From: Zeus faber
Taxonomy: Eukaryota; Chordata; Actinopteri; Zeiformes; Zeidae
Direction: 5' to 3'
DNA: 64,000 bases
NCBI GenBank assembly: GCA_960531495.1
Contig: OY482861.1
Location: forward strand, 2,170,001-2,234,000
Numbering within the stretch: the first letter of the stretch is position 1; every line of letters begins with the position of its first letter. This document shows positions 1 through 13,700 of the stretch, piece by piece. The notes beneath the pieces are model-generated. The model had not been told where the DNA came from. It searched no databases and worked only from the letters and a program-made list of their open reading frames with translations. The position numbers and the translations under genes are program-made.

Positions 1-3000
1 TTGAAAGACTAAAAGTAAGAATGAAAAAAAAGATTGAAAGAAAGATTGAAAAAAGAAAGAAAGATTGAAAGAAAGATTGAAAGAAAGATTGAAAGAAAGA
101 TTGAAAGACTGAAAGAAAAAATGAAAGAAAGATTAAAAGAGAGATTGAAAGATTGAAAGATTGAAAGAAAGAATGAAAGATTGAAAGAAAGAATGAAAGA
201 ATGAATGAAAGATTAAAAGATTGAAAGAAATATTGAAAAAAAGAAAGATTGAAAGTAAGAAAAATTGAAAGAATGAATGAAAGAAACAAAAAAAGACTGA
301 TAAAAAGAAAGAATGTTTGAGAGATCAAAATATTTAAAGAAAGAAAGATTGAAAGAAAGATTTTAAGACTGAAATAAAGAATGAAAGAAAGATTGAAAGA
401 AAGGTTGAAAGATAGAATGAAAGAAAGATTGAAATATTGAAAGTTTGAAAGAAAGATTGAAAGAAAGATTTAAAGAAAGATTGAAAGACTAAAAAAAAGA
501 ATGAAAGAAAGATTGAAAGGTTGAAAGGAAGAATGAAAGAATGAAAGAAAGATTGAAAGATTGAAAGAAAGATTGAAAGAAAGAATGAAAGTATGAAAGA
601 AAGATTGAAAGATTGAAGGAAAGATTGAAAGAACGATTGAAAGAAAGAATGAAAGAACAAAAGAAAGATTGAAAGAAAGATTGAAAGTAATAAAGATTGA
701 AAGAAGGAATGAAGGAAAAATTGAAAGTTTGAAAGACTGAAAGAATGAATGAAAGAAAGATTAAAAGATTGAAAGAAAGAAAGATTGAGAGAAAGAATGA
801 AAGAATGAAAGAAAGATTGAAAGATTGAAAGAAATACTGAAAGAAAGAAAGAAAGATTGAAAGTAAGAACGATTGAAAGAAAGCTTGAAAGAAAGATTGA
901 AAGAAGGAATGAAAGAAAGATTGAAAGATTGAAAGATTGAAATAAAGAATGAAAGATTGAAAGAAAGAATAAAAGAACGATTGAAAGAAAGAATGAAAGA
1001 ATGAAAGAAAGATTGAAAGATTGAAAGAATATTGAAAGAAAGAGAGAATGAAAGTAAGAAAGATTGAAAGAAAGATTGAAAGTAAAAAAGATTGAAAGAA
1101 AGAATGAAAGAAAAATTGAAAGATTGAAAGATTGAAAGAAAGATTTAAAGAAAGATTGAAAGAAAGATTGAAAGACAGGAAGAAAGAATGAATAAAAGAA
1201 TTAAAGAAAGATTGAAAGATTGAAAGATTGAAAGATTGAAAGAAAGATTGAAAAAAGAATGATTGAAAGAAAGAAAGATTTAAAGAATGAAAGATTTAAA
1301 GAAAGATTGAAAGACTAAAAGTAAGAATGAAAAAAAAGAATGAAAGCAAGATTGAAAGATTGAAAGATTGAAAGAAAGAATGAAAGATTGAAAGAAAGAA
1401 TGAAAGAATGAAAGAAAGATTGAAAGACTGAAAGAAATATTGAAAGAAAGAGAGAATGAAAGTAAGAAAGATTGAAAGAAAAATTGAAAGATTGAAAGAT
1501 TGAAAGAAAGAATGAAAGAAAGATTGAAAGATTGAAAGAAATACTGAAAGAAAGAAAGAAAGATTGAAAGTAAGAACGATTGAAAGAAAGCTTGAAAGAA
1601 AGATTGAAAGAAAGAATGAAAGAAAGATTGAAAGATTGAAAGATTGAAAGAAAGAATGAAAGATTGAAAGATAGAATAAAAGAACGATTGAAAAAAAGAA
1701 TGAAAGAATGAAAGAAAGATTGAAAGATTGAAAGAATATTGAAAGAAAGAGAGAATGAAAGTAAGAAAGATTGAAAGAAAGATTGAAAGTAAAAAAGATT
1801 GAAAGAAAGAATGAATAAAAGAATTAAAGAAAGATTGAAAGATCGAAAGATTGAAAGATTGAAAGAAAGATTGAAAAAAGAATGATTGAAAGAAAGAAAG
1901 ATTTAAAGAATGAAAGATTTAAAGAAAGATTGAAAGACTAAAAGTATGAATGAAAAAAAAGAATGAAAGAAAGATTGAAAGATTGAAAGATTGAAAGAAA
2001 GAATGAAAGATTGAAAGAAAGAATGAAAGAACGATTGAAAGAAAGAATGAAAGAATGAAAGAAAGATTGAAAGAAATATTGAAAGAAAGAGAGAATGAAA
2101 GTAAGAAAGATGGAAAGAAAAATTGAAAGATTGAAAGATTGAAAGTAAGAACGATTGAAAGAAAGCTTGAAAGAAAGATTGAAAGAAAGAATGAAAGAAA
2201 GATTGAAAGATTGAAAGATTGAAAGAAAGAATGAAAGATTGATAGAAAGAATAAAAGAACGATTGAAAGAAAGAATGAAAGAATGAAAGAAAGATTGAAA
2301 GATTGAAAGAATATTGAAAGAAAGAGAGAATGAAAGTAAGAAAGATTGAAAGAAAGATTGAAAGTAAAAAAGATTGAAAGAAAGAATGAAAGAAAAATTG
2401 AAAGATTGAAAGACTGAAAGAAAGATTTAAAGAAAGATTTTAAGAAAGATTGAAAGACTGAAAGAAAGAATGAATAAAATAATTAAAGAAAGATTGAAAG
2501 ATCGAAAGATTGAAAGATTGAAAGAAAGATTGAAAAAAGAATGATTGAAAGAAAGAAAGATTTAAAGAATGAAAGATTTAAAGAAAGATTGAAAGACTAA
2601 AAGTAAGAATGAAAAAAAAGAATGAAAGAAAGATTGAAAGATTGAAAGATTGAAAGAAAGAATGAAAGATTGAAAGAAAGAATGAAAGAACGATTGAAAG
2701 AAAGAATGAAAGAATGAAAGAAAGATTGAAAGATTGAAAGAAATATTGAAAAAAAGAGAGAATGAAAGTAAGAAAGATGGAAAGAAAAATTGAAAGATTG
2801 AAAGATTGAAAGAAAGAATTAAAGAAAGATTGAATGATTGAAAGATTGAAAGAAAGATTGAAAGAAAGATTGAAGAAAGAAAGATTTAAAGAAAAAAAGA
2901 TTTAAAGAAAGATTGAAAGACTAAAAGTAAGAATGAAAAAAAAGATTGAAAGAAAGATTGAAAAAAGAAAGAAAGATTGAAAGAAAGATTGAAAGAAAGA

Positions 3001-4724
3001 TTGAAAGAAAGATTGAAAGACTGAAAGAAAAAATGAAAGAAAGATTAAAAGAGAGATTGAAAGATTGAAAGATTGAAAGAAAGAATGAAAGATTGAAAGA
3101 AAGAATGAAAGAATGAATGAAAGATTAAAAGATTGAAAGAAATATTGAAAAAAAGAAAGATTGAAAGTAAGAAAAATTGAAAGAATGAATGAAAGAAACA
3201 AAAAAAGACTGATAAAAAGAAAGAATGTTTGAGAGATCAAAATATTTAAAGAAAGAAAGATTGAAAGAAAGATTTTAAGACTGAAATAAAGAATGAAAGA
3301 AAGATTGAAAGAAAGGTTGAAAGATAGAATGAAAGAAAGATTGAAATATTGAAAGTTTGAAAGAAAGATTGAAAGAAAGATTTAAAGAAAGATTGAAAGA
3401 CTAAAAAAAAGAATGAAAGAAAGATTGAAAGGTTGAAAGGAAGAATGAAAGAATGAAAGAAAGATTGAAAGATTGAAAGAAAGATTGAAAGAAAGAATGA
3501 AAGTATGAAAGAAAGATTGAAAGATTGAAGGAAAGATTGAAAGAACGATTGAAAGAAAGAATGAAAGAACAAAAGAAAGATTGAAAGAAAGATTGAAAGT
3601 AATAAAGATTGAAAGAAGGAATGAAGGAAAAATTGAAAGTTTGAAAGACTGAAAGAATGAATGAAAGAAAGATTAAAAGATTGAAAGAAAGAAAGATTGA
3701 GAGAAAGAATGAAAGAATGAAAGAAAGATTGAAAGATTGAAAGAAATACTGAAAGAAAGAAAGAAAGATTGAAAGTAAGAACGATTGAAAGAAAGCTTGA
3801 AAGAAAGATTGAAAGAAGGAATGAAAGAAAGATTGAAAGATTGAAAGATTGAAATAAAGAATGAAAGATTGAAAGAAAGAATAAAAGAACGATTGAAAGA
3901 AAGAATGAAAGAATGAAAGAAAGATTGAAAGATTGAAAGAATATTGAAAGAAAGAGAGAATGAAAGTAAGAAAGATTGAAAGAAAGATTGAAAGTAAAAA
4001 AGATTGAAAGAAAGAATGAAAGAAAAATTGAAAGATTGAAAGATTGAAAGAAAGATTTAAAGAAAGATTGAAAGAAAGATTGAAAGACAGGAAGAAAGAA
4101 TGAATAAAAGAATTAAAGAAAGATTGAAAGATTGAAAGATTGAAAGATTGAAAGAAAGATTGAAAAAAGAATGATTGAAAGAAAGAAAGATTTAAAGAAT
4201 GAAAGATTTAAAGAAAGATTGAAAGACTAAAAGTAAGAATGAAAAAAAAGAATGAAAGCAAGATTGAAAGATTGAAAGATTGAAAGAAAGAATGAAAGAT
4301 TGAAAGAAAGAATGAAAGAATGAAAGAAAGATTGAAAGACTGAAAGAAATATTGAAAGAAAGAGAGAATGAAAGTAAGAAAGATTGAAAGAAAAATTGAA
4401 AGATTGAAAGATTGAAAGAAAGAATGAAAGAAAGATTGAAAGATTGAAAGAAATACTGAAAGAAAGAAAGAAAGATTGAAAGTAAGAACGATTGAAAGAA
4501 AGCTTGAAAGAAAGATTGAAAGAAGGAATGAAAGGAAGATTGAAAGATTGAAAGATTGAAATAAAGAATGAAAGATTGAAAGAAAGAATAAAAGAACGAT
4601 TGAAAGAAAGAATGAAAGAATGAAAGAAAGACTGAAAGATTGAAAGAATATTGAAAGAAAGAGAGAATGAAAGTAAGAAAGATTGAAAGAAAGATTGAAA
4701 GTAAAAAAGATTGAAAGAAAGAAT
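1..4724. repeat. Higher-order duplication in satellite 1, 2,912-bp offset
   Basis: Sequence from position 1 recurs from position 2,913. For example, the frame at 334-660 recurs unchanged at 3,246-3,572, and the rare word AGCTT at 882 and 1,589 recurs at 3,794 and 4,501. The two copies stay aligned for about 1.8 kb and diverge near 1,812/4,724. Within each copy the AGCTT landmark repeats at 707 bp, and again from 4,501 to 5,208, so there is a shorter sub-period inside the larger block. Confidence 0.85.
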
Positions 4725-7700
4725 GAAAGAAAAATTGAAAGATTGAAAGATTGAAAGAAAGATTTAAAGAAAGATTGAAAGAAAGATTGAAAGACTGGAA
4801 GAAAGAATGAATAAAAGAATTAAAGAAAGATTGAAAGATTGAAAGATTGAAAGATTGAAAGAAAGATTGAAAAAAGAATGATTGAAAGAAAGAAAGATTT
4901 AAAGAATGAAAGATTTAAAGAAAGATTGAAAGACTAAAAGTAAGAATGAAAAAAAAGAATGAAAGCAAGATTGAAAGATTGAAAGATTGAAAGAAAGAAT
5001 GAAAGATTGAAAGAAAGAATAAAAGAATGAAAGAAAGATTGAAAGACTGAAAGAAATATTGAAAGAAAGAGAGAATGAAAGTAAGAAAGATTGAAAGAAA
5101 AATTGAAAGATTGAAAGATTGAAAGAAAGAATGAAAGAAAGATTGAAAGATTGAAAGAAATACTGAAAGAAAGAAAGAAAGATTGAAAGTAAGAACGATT
5201 GAAAGAAAGCTTGAAAGAAAGATTGAAAGAAAGAATGAAAGAAAGATTGAAAGATTGAAAGATTGAAAGAAAGAATGAAAGATTGAAAGAAAGAATAAAA
5301 GAACGATTGAAAGAAAGAATGAAAGAATGAAAGAAAGATTGAAAGATTGAAAGAATATTGAAAGAAAGAGAGAATGAAAGTAAGAAAGATTGAAAGAAAG
5401 ATTGAAAGTAAAAAAGATTGAAAGAAAGAATGAAAGAAAGATTGAAAGAAAGATTTAAAGAAAGATTGAAAGACTAAAAAAAAGAATGAAAGAAAGATTG
5501 AAAGGTTGAAAGAAAGAATGAAAGAATGAAAGAAAGATTGAAAGAAAGAAAGAAAGATTGAAAGAAAGAATGAAAGTATGAAAGAAAGATTGAAAGATTG
5601 AAGGAAAGATTGAAAGAACGATTAAAAGAAAGAATGAAAGAACGAAAGAAAGATTGAAAGAAAGATTGAAAGTAATAAAGATTGAAAGAAGGAATGAAGG
5701 AAAAATTGAAAGTTTGAAAGACTGAAAGAATGAATGAAAGAAAGATTGAAAGATTGAAAGAAAGAAAGATTGAGAGAAAGAATGAAAGAATTAAAGAAAG
5801 ATTGAAAGATTGAAAGAAATACTGAAAGAAAGAAAGAAAGATTGAAAGTAAGAACGATTGAAAGAAAGCTTGAAAGAATGATTGAAAGAAGGAATGAAAG
5901 AAAGATTGAAAGATTGAAAGATTGAAATAAAGAATGAAAGATTGAAAGAAAGAATAAAAGAACGATTGAAAGAAAGAATGAAAGAATGAAAGAAAGATTG
6001 AAAGATTGAAAGAATATTGAAAGAAAGAGAGAATGAAAGTAAGAAAGATTGAAAGAAAGATTGAAAGTAAAAAAGATTGAAAGAAAGAATGAAAGAAAAA
6101 TTGAAAGATTGAAAGATTGAAAGAAAGATTGAAAGAAAGATTGAAAGAAAGATTGAAAGACTGGAAGAAAGAATGAATAAAAGAATTAAAGAAAGATTGA
6201 AAGATTGAAAGATTGAAAGATTGAAAGAAAGATTGAAAAAAGAATGATTGAAAGAAAGAAAGATTTAAAGAATGAAAGTAAGAATGAAAAAAAAGAATGA
6301 AAGAAAGATTGAAAGATTGAAAGATTGAAAGAAAGAATGAAAGATTGAAAGAAAGAATGAAAGAACGATTGAAAGAAAGAATGAAAGAATGAAAGAAAGA
6401 TTGAAAGATTGAAAGAAATATTGAAAGAAAGAGAGAATGAAAGTAAGAAAGATGGAAAGAAAAATTGAAAGATTGAAAGATTGAAAGAAAGAATTAAAGA
6501 AAGATTGAATGATTGAAAGATTGAAAGAAAGATTGAAAGAAAGATTGAAGAAAGAAAGATTTAAAGAAAAAAAGATTTAAAGAAAGATTGAAAGACTAAA
6601 AGTAAGAATGAAAAAAAAGATTGAAAGAAAGATTGAAAAAAGAAAGAAAGATTGAAAGAAAGATTGAAAGAGAGATTGAAAGAAAGAATGAAGGTTTGAA
6701 AGAAAGATTGAAAGAAAGATTGAAAGAAAGATTTAAAGACTGAAAGAAAAAATGAAAGAAAGATTAAAAGAGAGATTGAAAGATTGAAAGATTGAAAGAA
6801 AGAATGAAAGATTGAAAGAAAGAATGAAAGAATGAATGAAAGATTAAAAGATTGAAAGAAATATTGAAAAAAAGAAAGATTGAAAGTAAGAAAAATTGAA
6901 AGAATGAATGAAAGAAACAAAAAAAGACTGATAAAAAGAAAGAATGTTTGAGAGATCAAAATATTTAAAGAAAGAAAGATTGAAAGAAAGATTTTAAGAC
7001 TGAATTAAAGAATTAAAGAAAGATTGAAAGAAAGGTTGAAAGATAGAATGAAAGAAAGATTGAAAGATTGAAAGTTGTAAAGAAAGATTGAAAGAAAGAT
7101 TTAAAGAAAGATTGAAAGACTAAAAAAAAGAATGAAAGAAAGATTGAAAGGTTGAAAGAAAAAATGAAAGAATGAAAGAAAGATTGAAAGATTGAAAGAA
7201 AGATTGGAAGAAAGAATGAAAGTATGAAAGAAAGATTGAAAGATTGAAGGAAAGATTGAAAGAACGATTGAAAGAAAGAATGAAAGAATGAAAGAAAGAT
7301 TGAAAGATTGAAAGAAAGATTGAAAGTAATAAAGATTGAAAGAAGGAATGAAGGAAAAATTGAATGTTTGAAAGACTGAAAGAATGAATGAAAGATTGAA
7401 AGAAAGATTTTAAGAAAGGTTGAAAGATTGAAAGAAAGAATGAAAGATTGAAAGAAAGAATATAAGAACGATTGAAAGAAAGATTGAAAGTAAGATTGAA
7501 AGTTTGAAAGAAAGATTGAAAGAAAGATTAAAAGAAAAAAAGATTGAAAGTATTAAAGACTGAAAAAAATATTGAAAGAAAGATTTAAAGACTGAAAGAT
7601 AGAATGAAAGAAAGATTGAAAGATTGAAAGATTGAAAGAAAGAATGAAAGAAAGATTGAAAGACTGAAAAAAATATTGAAAGAAAGATTGAAAGATTGAA

Positions 7701-10700
7701 AGATAGAATGAAAGAAAGATTGAAAGATTGAAAGATTGAAAGAAAGAATGAAAGAAAGATTGAAAGACTGAAAGAAAGAATGAAAGAAAGATTGAAAGTG
7801 CGAAAGAAAGAATGAAAGAATTAAAGAAAGATTGAAAGAAATATTGAAAGAAAGAATGAAAGATTGAAAGAAAGAATGAAAGTAATAAAGATTGAAAGAA
7901 GGAATGAAGGAAAAGTTGAATGTTTGAAAGACTGAAAGAATGAATGAAAGAAAGCTTGAAAGAAAGATTGAAAGAAAGATTTTAAGAAAGGTTGAAAGAC
8001 TGAAAGAAAGAATGAAAGAAAGAATGATTGAAAGATTGAAAGAAAGAATGAAAGATTGAAAGAAAGAATATAAGAACGATTGAAAGAAAGATTGAAAGTA
8101 AGATTGAAAGTTTGAAAGAAAGATTGAAAGAAAAATTGAAAGAAAGATTGAAAGACTGAAGGAAAGAATGAGTGAAAGATTGAAAGAAAGATTAAAAGAA
8201 AAAAAGATTGAAAGTATTAAAGACTGAAAAAAATATTGAAAGAAAGATTGAAAGATTGAAAGATAGAATGAAAGAAAGATTGAAAGATTGAAAGATTGAA
8301 AGAAAGAATGAAAGAAAGATTGAAAGACTGAAAAAAATATTAAAAGAAAGATTGAAAGATTGAAAGATAGAATGAAAGAAAGATTGAAAGATTGAAAGAT
8401 TGAAAGAAAGAATGAAATAAAGATTGAAAGACTGAAAGAAAGAATGAAAGAAAGATTGAAAGTGCGAAAGAAAGAATGAAAGAATTAAAGAAAGATTGAA
8501 AGATTGAAAGAATATTGAAAGAAAGAGAGAATGAAAGTAAGAAAGATTGAAAGAAAGATTGAAAGTAAAAAAGATTGAAAGAAAGAATGAAAGAAAAATT
8601 AAAAGATTGAAAGATTGAAAGAAAGATTTAAAGAAAGATTTAAAGAAAGATTGAAAGACAGAAAGAAAGAATGAATAAAAGAATTAAAGAAAGATTGAAA
8701 GATCGAAAGATTGAAAGATTGAAAGAAAGATTGAAAAAAGAATGATTGAAAGAAAGAAAGATTTAAAGAATAAAAGATTTAAAGAAAGATTGAAAGACTA
8801 AAAGTAAGAATGAAAAAAAAGAATGAAAGAAAGATTGAAAGATTGAAAGATTGAAAGAAAGAATGAAAGATTGAAAGAAAGAATGAAAGAACGATTGAAA
8901 GAAAGAATGAAAGAATGAAAGAAAGATTGAAAGATTGAAAGAAATATTGAAAGAAAGAGAGAATGAAAGTAAGAAAGATGGAAAGAAAAATTGAAAGATT
9001 GAAAGATTGAAAGAAAGAATTAAAGAAAGATTGAATGATTGAAAGATTGAAAGAAAGATTGAAAAAAAGATTGAAGAAAGAAAGATTTAAAGAAAAAAAG
9101 ATTTAAAGAAAGATTGAAAGACTAAAAGAAGGAATGAAAAAAAAGATTGAAAGAAAGATTGAAAAAAGAAAGAAAAGTTGAAAGAAAGATTGAAAGAAAG
9201 ATTGAAAGATTGAAGGAAAGATTGAAAGAACGATTGAAAGAAAGAATGAAAGAATGAAAGAAAGATTGAAAGATTGAAAGAAAGATTGAAAGTAATAAAG
9301 ATTGAAAGAAGGAATGAAGGAAAAATTGAATGTTTGAAAGACTGAAAGAATGAATGAAAGAAAGCTTGAAAGAAAGATTGAAAGAAAGATTTTAAGAAAG
9401 GTTGAAAGACTGAAAGAAAGAATGAAAGAAAGAATGATTGAAAGATTGAAAGAAAGAATGAAAGATTGAAAGAAAGAATATAAGAACGATTGAAAGAAAG
9501 ATTGAAAGTAAGATTGAAAGTTTGAAAGAAAGATTGAAAGAAAAATTGAAAGTAAGATTGAAAGACTGAAGGAAAGAATGAGTGAAAGATTGAAAGAAAG
9601 ATTAAAAGAAAAAAAGATTGAAAGTATTAAAGACTGAAAAAAATATTGAAAGAAAGATTTAAAGACTGAAAGATAGAATGAAAGAAAGATTGAAAGATTG
9701 AAAGATTGAAAGAAAGAATGAAAGAAAGATTGAAAGACTGAAAAAAATATTGAAAGAAAGATTGAAAGATTGAAAGATAGAATGAAAGAAAGATTGAAAG
9801 ATTGAAAGATTGAAAGAAAGAATGAAAGATTGAAAGAAAGAATGAAAGAACGATTGAAAGTGCGAAAGAAAGAATGAAAGAATTAAAGAAAGATTGAAAG
9901 AAATATTGAAAGAAAGAATGAAAGATTGAAAGAAAGAATGAGAGTAATAAAGATTGAAAGAAGGAATGAAGGAAAAATTGAATGTTTGAAAGACTGAAAG
10001 AATGAATGAAAGAAAGCTTGAAAGAAAGATTGAAAGAAAGATTTTAAGAAAGGTTGAAAGACTGAAAGAAAGAATGAAAGAAAGAATGATTGAAAGATTG
10101 AAAGAAAGAATGAAAGATTGAAAGAAAGAATATAAGAACGATTGAAAGAAAGATTGAAAGTAAGATTGAAAGTTTGAAAGAAAGATTGAAAGAAAAATTG
10201 AAAGAAAGATTGAAAGACTGAAGGAAAGAATGAGTGAAAGATTGAAAGAAAGATTAAAAGAAAAAAAGATTAAAAGTATTAAAGACTGAAAAAAATATTG
10301 AAAGAAAGATTGAAAGATTGAAAGATAGAATGAAAGAAAGATTGAAAGATTGAAAGATTGAAAGAAAGAATGAAAGAAAGATTGAAAGACTGAAAAAAAT
10401 ATTGAAAGAAAGATTGAAAGATTGAAAGATAGAATGAAAGAAAGATTGAAAGATTGAAAGATTGAAAGAAAGAATGAAATAAAGATTGAAAGACTGAAAG
10501 AAAGAATGAAAGAAAGATTGAAAGTGCGAAAGAAAGAATGAAAGAATTAAAGAAAGATTTAAAGATTGAAAGAATATTGAAAGAAAGAGAGAATGAAAGT
10601 AAGAAAGATTGAAAGAAAGATTGAAAGTAAAAAAGATTGAAAGAAAGAATGAAAGAAAAATTGAAAGATTGAAAGATTGAAAGAAAGATTTAAAGAAAGA

Positions 10701-13700
10701 ATGAATAAAAGAATTAAAGAAAGATTGAAAGATCGAAAGATTGAAAGATTGAAAGAAAGATTGAAAAAAGAATGATTGAAAGAAAGAAAGATTTAAAGAA
10801 TGAAAGATTTAAAGAAAGATTGAAAGACTAAAAGTAAGAATGAAAAAAAAGAATGAAAGAAAGATTGAAAGATTGAAAGAAAGAATGAAAGAACGATTGA
10901 AAGAAAGAATGAAAGAATGAAAGAAAGATTGAAAGATTGAAAGAAATATTGAAAGAAAGAGAGAATGAAAGTAAGAAAGATGGAAAGAAAAATTGAAAGA
11001 TTGAAAGATTGAAAGAAAGAATTAAAGAAAGATTGAATGATTGAAAGATTGAAAGAAAGATTGAAAGAAAGATTGAAGAAAGAAAGATTTAAAGAAAAAA
11101 AGATTTAAAGAAAGATTGAAAGACTAAAAGTAAGAATGAAAAAAAAGATTGAAAGAAAGATTGAAAAAAGAAAGAAAGATTGAAAGAAAGATTGAAAGAA
11201 AGATTGAAAGAAAGAATGAAAGTTTGAAAGAAAGATTGAAAGAAAGATTGAAAGAAAGATTGAAAGACAAAGAAAAAATGAAAGAAAGATTAAAAGAGAG
11301 ATTGAAAGATTGAAAGATTGAAAGAAAGAATGAAAGATTGAAAGAAAGAATGAAAGAATGAATGAAAGATTAAAAGCTTGAAAGAAATATTGAAAAAAAG
11401 AAAGATTGAAAGTAAGAAAAATTGAAAGAATGAATGAAAGAAACAAAAAAAGACTGATAAAAAGAAAGAATGTTTGAGAGATCAAAATATTTAAAGAAAG
11501 AAAGATTGAAAGAAAGATTTTAAGACTGAAATAAAGAATGAAAGAAAGATTGAAAGAAAGGTTGAAAGATAGAATGAAAGAAAGATTGAAATATTGAAAG
11601 TTTGAAAGAAAGATTGAAAGAAAGATTTAAAGAAAGATTGAAGACTAAAAAAAAGAATGAAAGAAAGATTGAAAGGTTGAAAGAAAGAATGAAAGAATGA
11701 AAGAAAGATTGAAAGATTGAAAGAAAGATTGAAAGAAAGAATGAAAGTATGAAAGAAAGATTGAAAGATTGAAGGAAAGATTGAAAGAACGATTGAAAGA
11801 AAGAATGAAAGAACGAAAGAAAGTTTGAAAGAAAGATTGAAAGTAATAAAGATTGAAAGAAGGAATGAAGGAAAAATTGAAAGTTTGAAAGACTGAAAGA
11901 ATGAATGAAAGAAAGATTGAAAGATTGAAAGAAAGAAAGATTGAGAGAAAGAATGAAAGAATGAAAGAAAGATTGAAAGATTGAAAGAAATACTGAAAGA
12001 AAGAAAGAAAGATTGAAAGTAAGAACGATTGAAAGAAAGCTTGAAAGAAAGATTGAAAGAAGGAATGAAAGAAAGATTGAAAGATTGAAAGATTGAAAGA
12101 AAGAATGAAAGATTGAAAGAAAGAATGAAAGAACGATTGAAAGAAAGAATGAAAGAATGAAAGAAAGATTGAAAGATTGAAAGAATATTGAAAGAAAGAG
12201 AGAATGAAAGTAATAAAGATGAAAAGAAAAATTGAAAGATTGAAAGATTGAAAGAAAGAATTAAAGAAAGATTGAATGATTGAAAGATTGAAAGAAAGAT
12301 TGAAAGAAAGATTGAAGAAAGAAAGATTTAAAGAAAGATTGAAAGACTAAAAGTAAGAATGAAAAAAAAAATGAAAGAAAGACTGAAAAAAACAAAGAAA
12401 GATTGAAAGAAATAAAGATTGAAAGAAAAAAAGATTTAAAGAAAGATTGAAAGACTAAAAGTAAGAATGAAAAAAAAGATTGAAAGAAAGATTGAAAAAA
12501 GAAAGAAAGATTGAAAGAAAGATTGAAAGAAAGATTGAAAGAAAGATTTTAAGACTGAATTAAAGAATTAAAGAAAGATTGAAAGAAAGGTTGAAAGATA
12601 GAATGAAAGAAAGATTGAAAGATTGAAAGTTGTAAAGAAAGATTGAAAGAAAGATTTAAAGAAAGATTGAAAGACTAAAAAAAAGAATGAAAGAAAGATT
12701 GAAAGGTTGAAAGAAAGAATGAAAGAATGAAAGAAAGATTGAAAGATTGAAAGAAAGTTTGAAAGAGAGATTTAAACAAAGAAAGATTGAAAGTAAGAAA
12801 GATTGAAAGAATTAATGAAAGAAAGATTGAAAGATTGAAAGAAAGAATGAAAGAAAGATTGAAAGATTGAAATATTGAAAGAAAGATTGAATGTTTGAAA
12901 AAAGATTGAAAGTATTAAAGATCGAAAGAAATATTTAAAGAAAGATTGAAAGATTGAAAGAAAGAATGAAAGAACGATTGAAAGAAAGAATGAATGAATG
13001 AAAGAAAGAATGAAAGATTAAACAATTGAAAGAAAGATTGGAAGAAAGATTGAAAAAAGAAATATTGAAAGAAAGAATGAAAGAAAGATTGAAAGAAAGT
13101 TGGAAAGAAAGATTGAAAGAAAGAAAGATTGAAAGAAATAATGAAAGAAAGATTGCACGATTGGAACCAATATTGAAAGATAGAAAAATTGAAAGTAAGA
13201 AAGAATGAAAGCAAGATTGAAAGATTGAAAGAAAGAATGAAAGAAAGATTGAAAGATTGACAGAATGATTGAAAAAAAGGTTGAAAGACTGAAAGAAAGA
13301 ATGAAAAAAAGATTGAAAGATTGAAAGATTGAAAGAAAGATTGAATGTTTGAAAGAAAGTTTGAAAGAAAGATTTAAAGAAAGAAAGATTGAAAGAAATA
13401 TTGAAAGAAAGATTGAAAGATTGAAAGAAAGATTGAAAGATTGAAAGATTGAAATAATGATTGAAAGATTGAAAGAAAGATTGAAAGAAAGAATGAAAGA
13501 AAGATTGAAAGAAAGATTGAAAAAAAGAAAGATTGAAAGAAAGATTGAAAGACTGAAGGAAAGAATGAAAGAAAGATTGAAAGAAAGATTGAAAGAAAGA
13601 TTGAAAGAAAGAAAGATTGAAAGAAAGATTGAAAGATTGAAAGATTGAAAGAAAGAATGAAAAATTGAAAGAAAGAATGAAAGAACGATTGAAAGAAAGA

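Noticed and set aside
13026-13648. Plus-strand frames rich in Lys, Glu and Arg inside satellite 1
   Set aside because: They consist only of repeated MKERLKERLKE-type words forced by the 4-bp satellite. There is no start context, splice site or domain.
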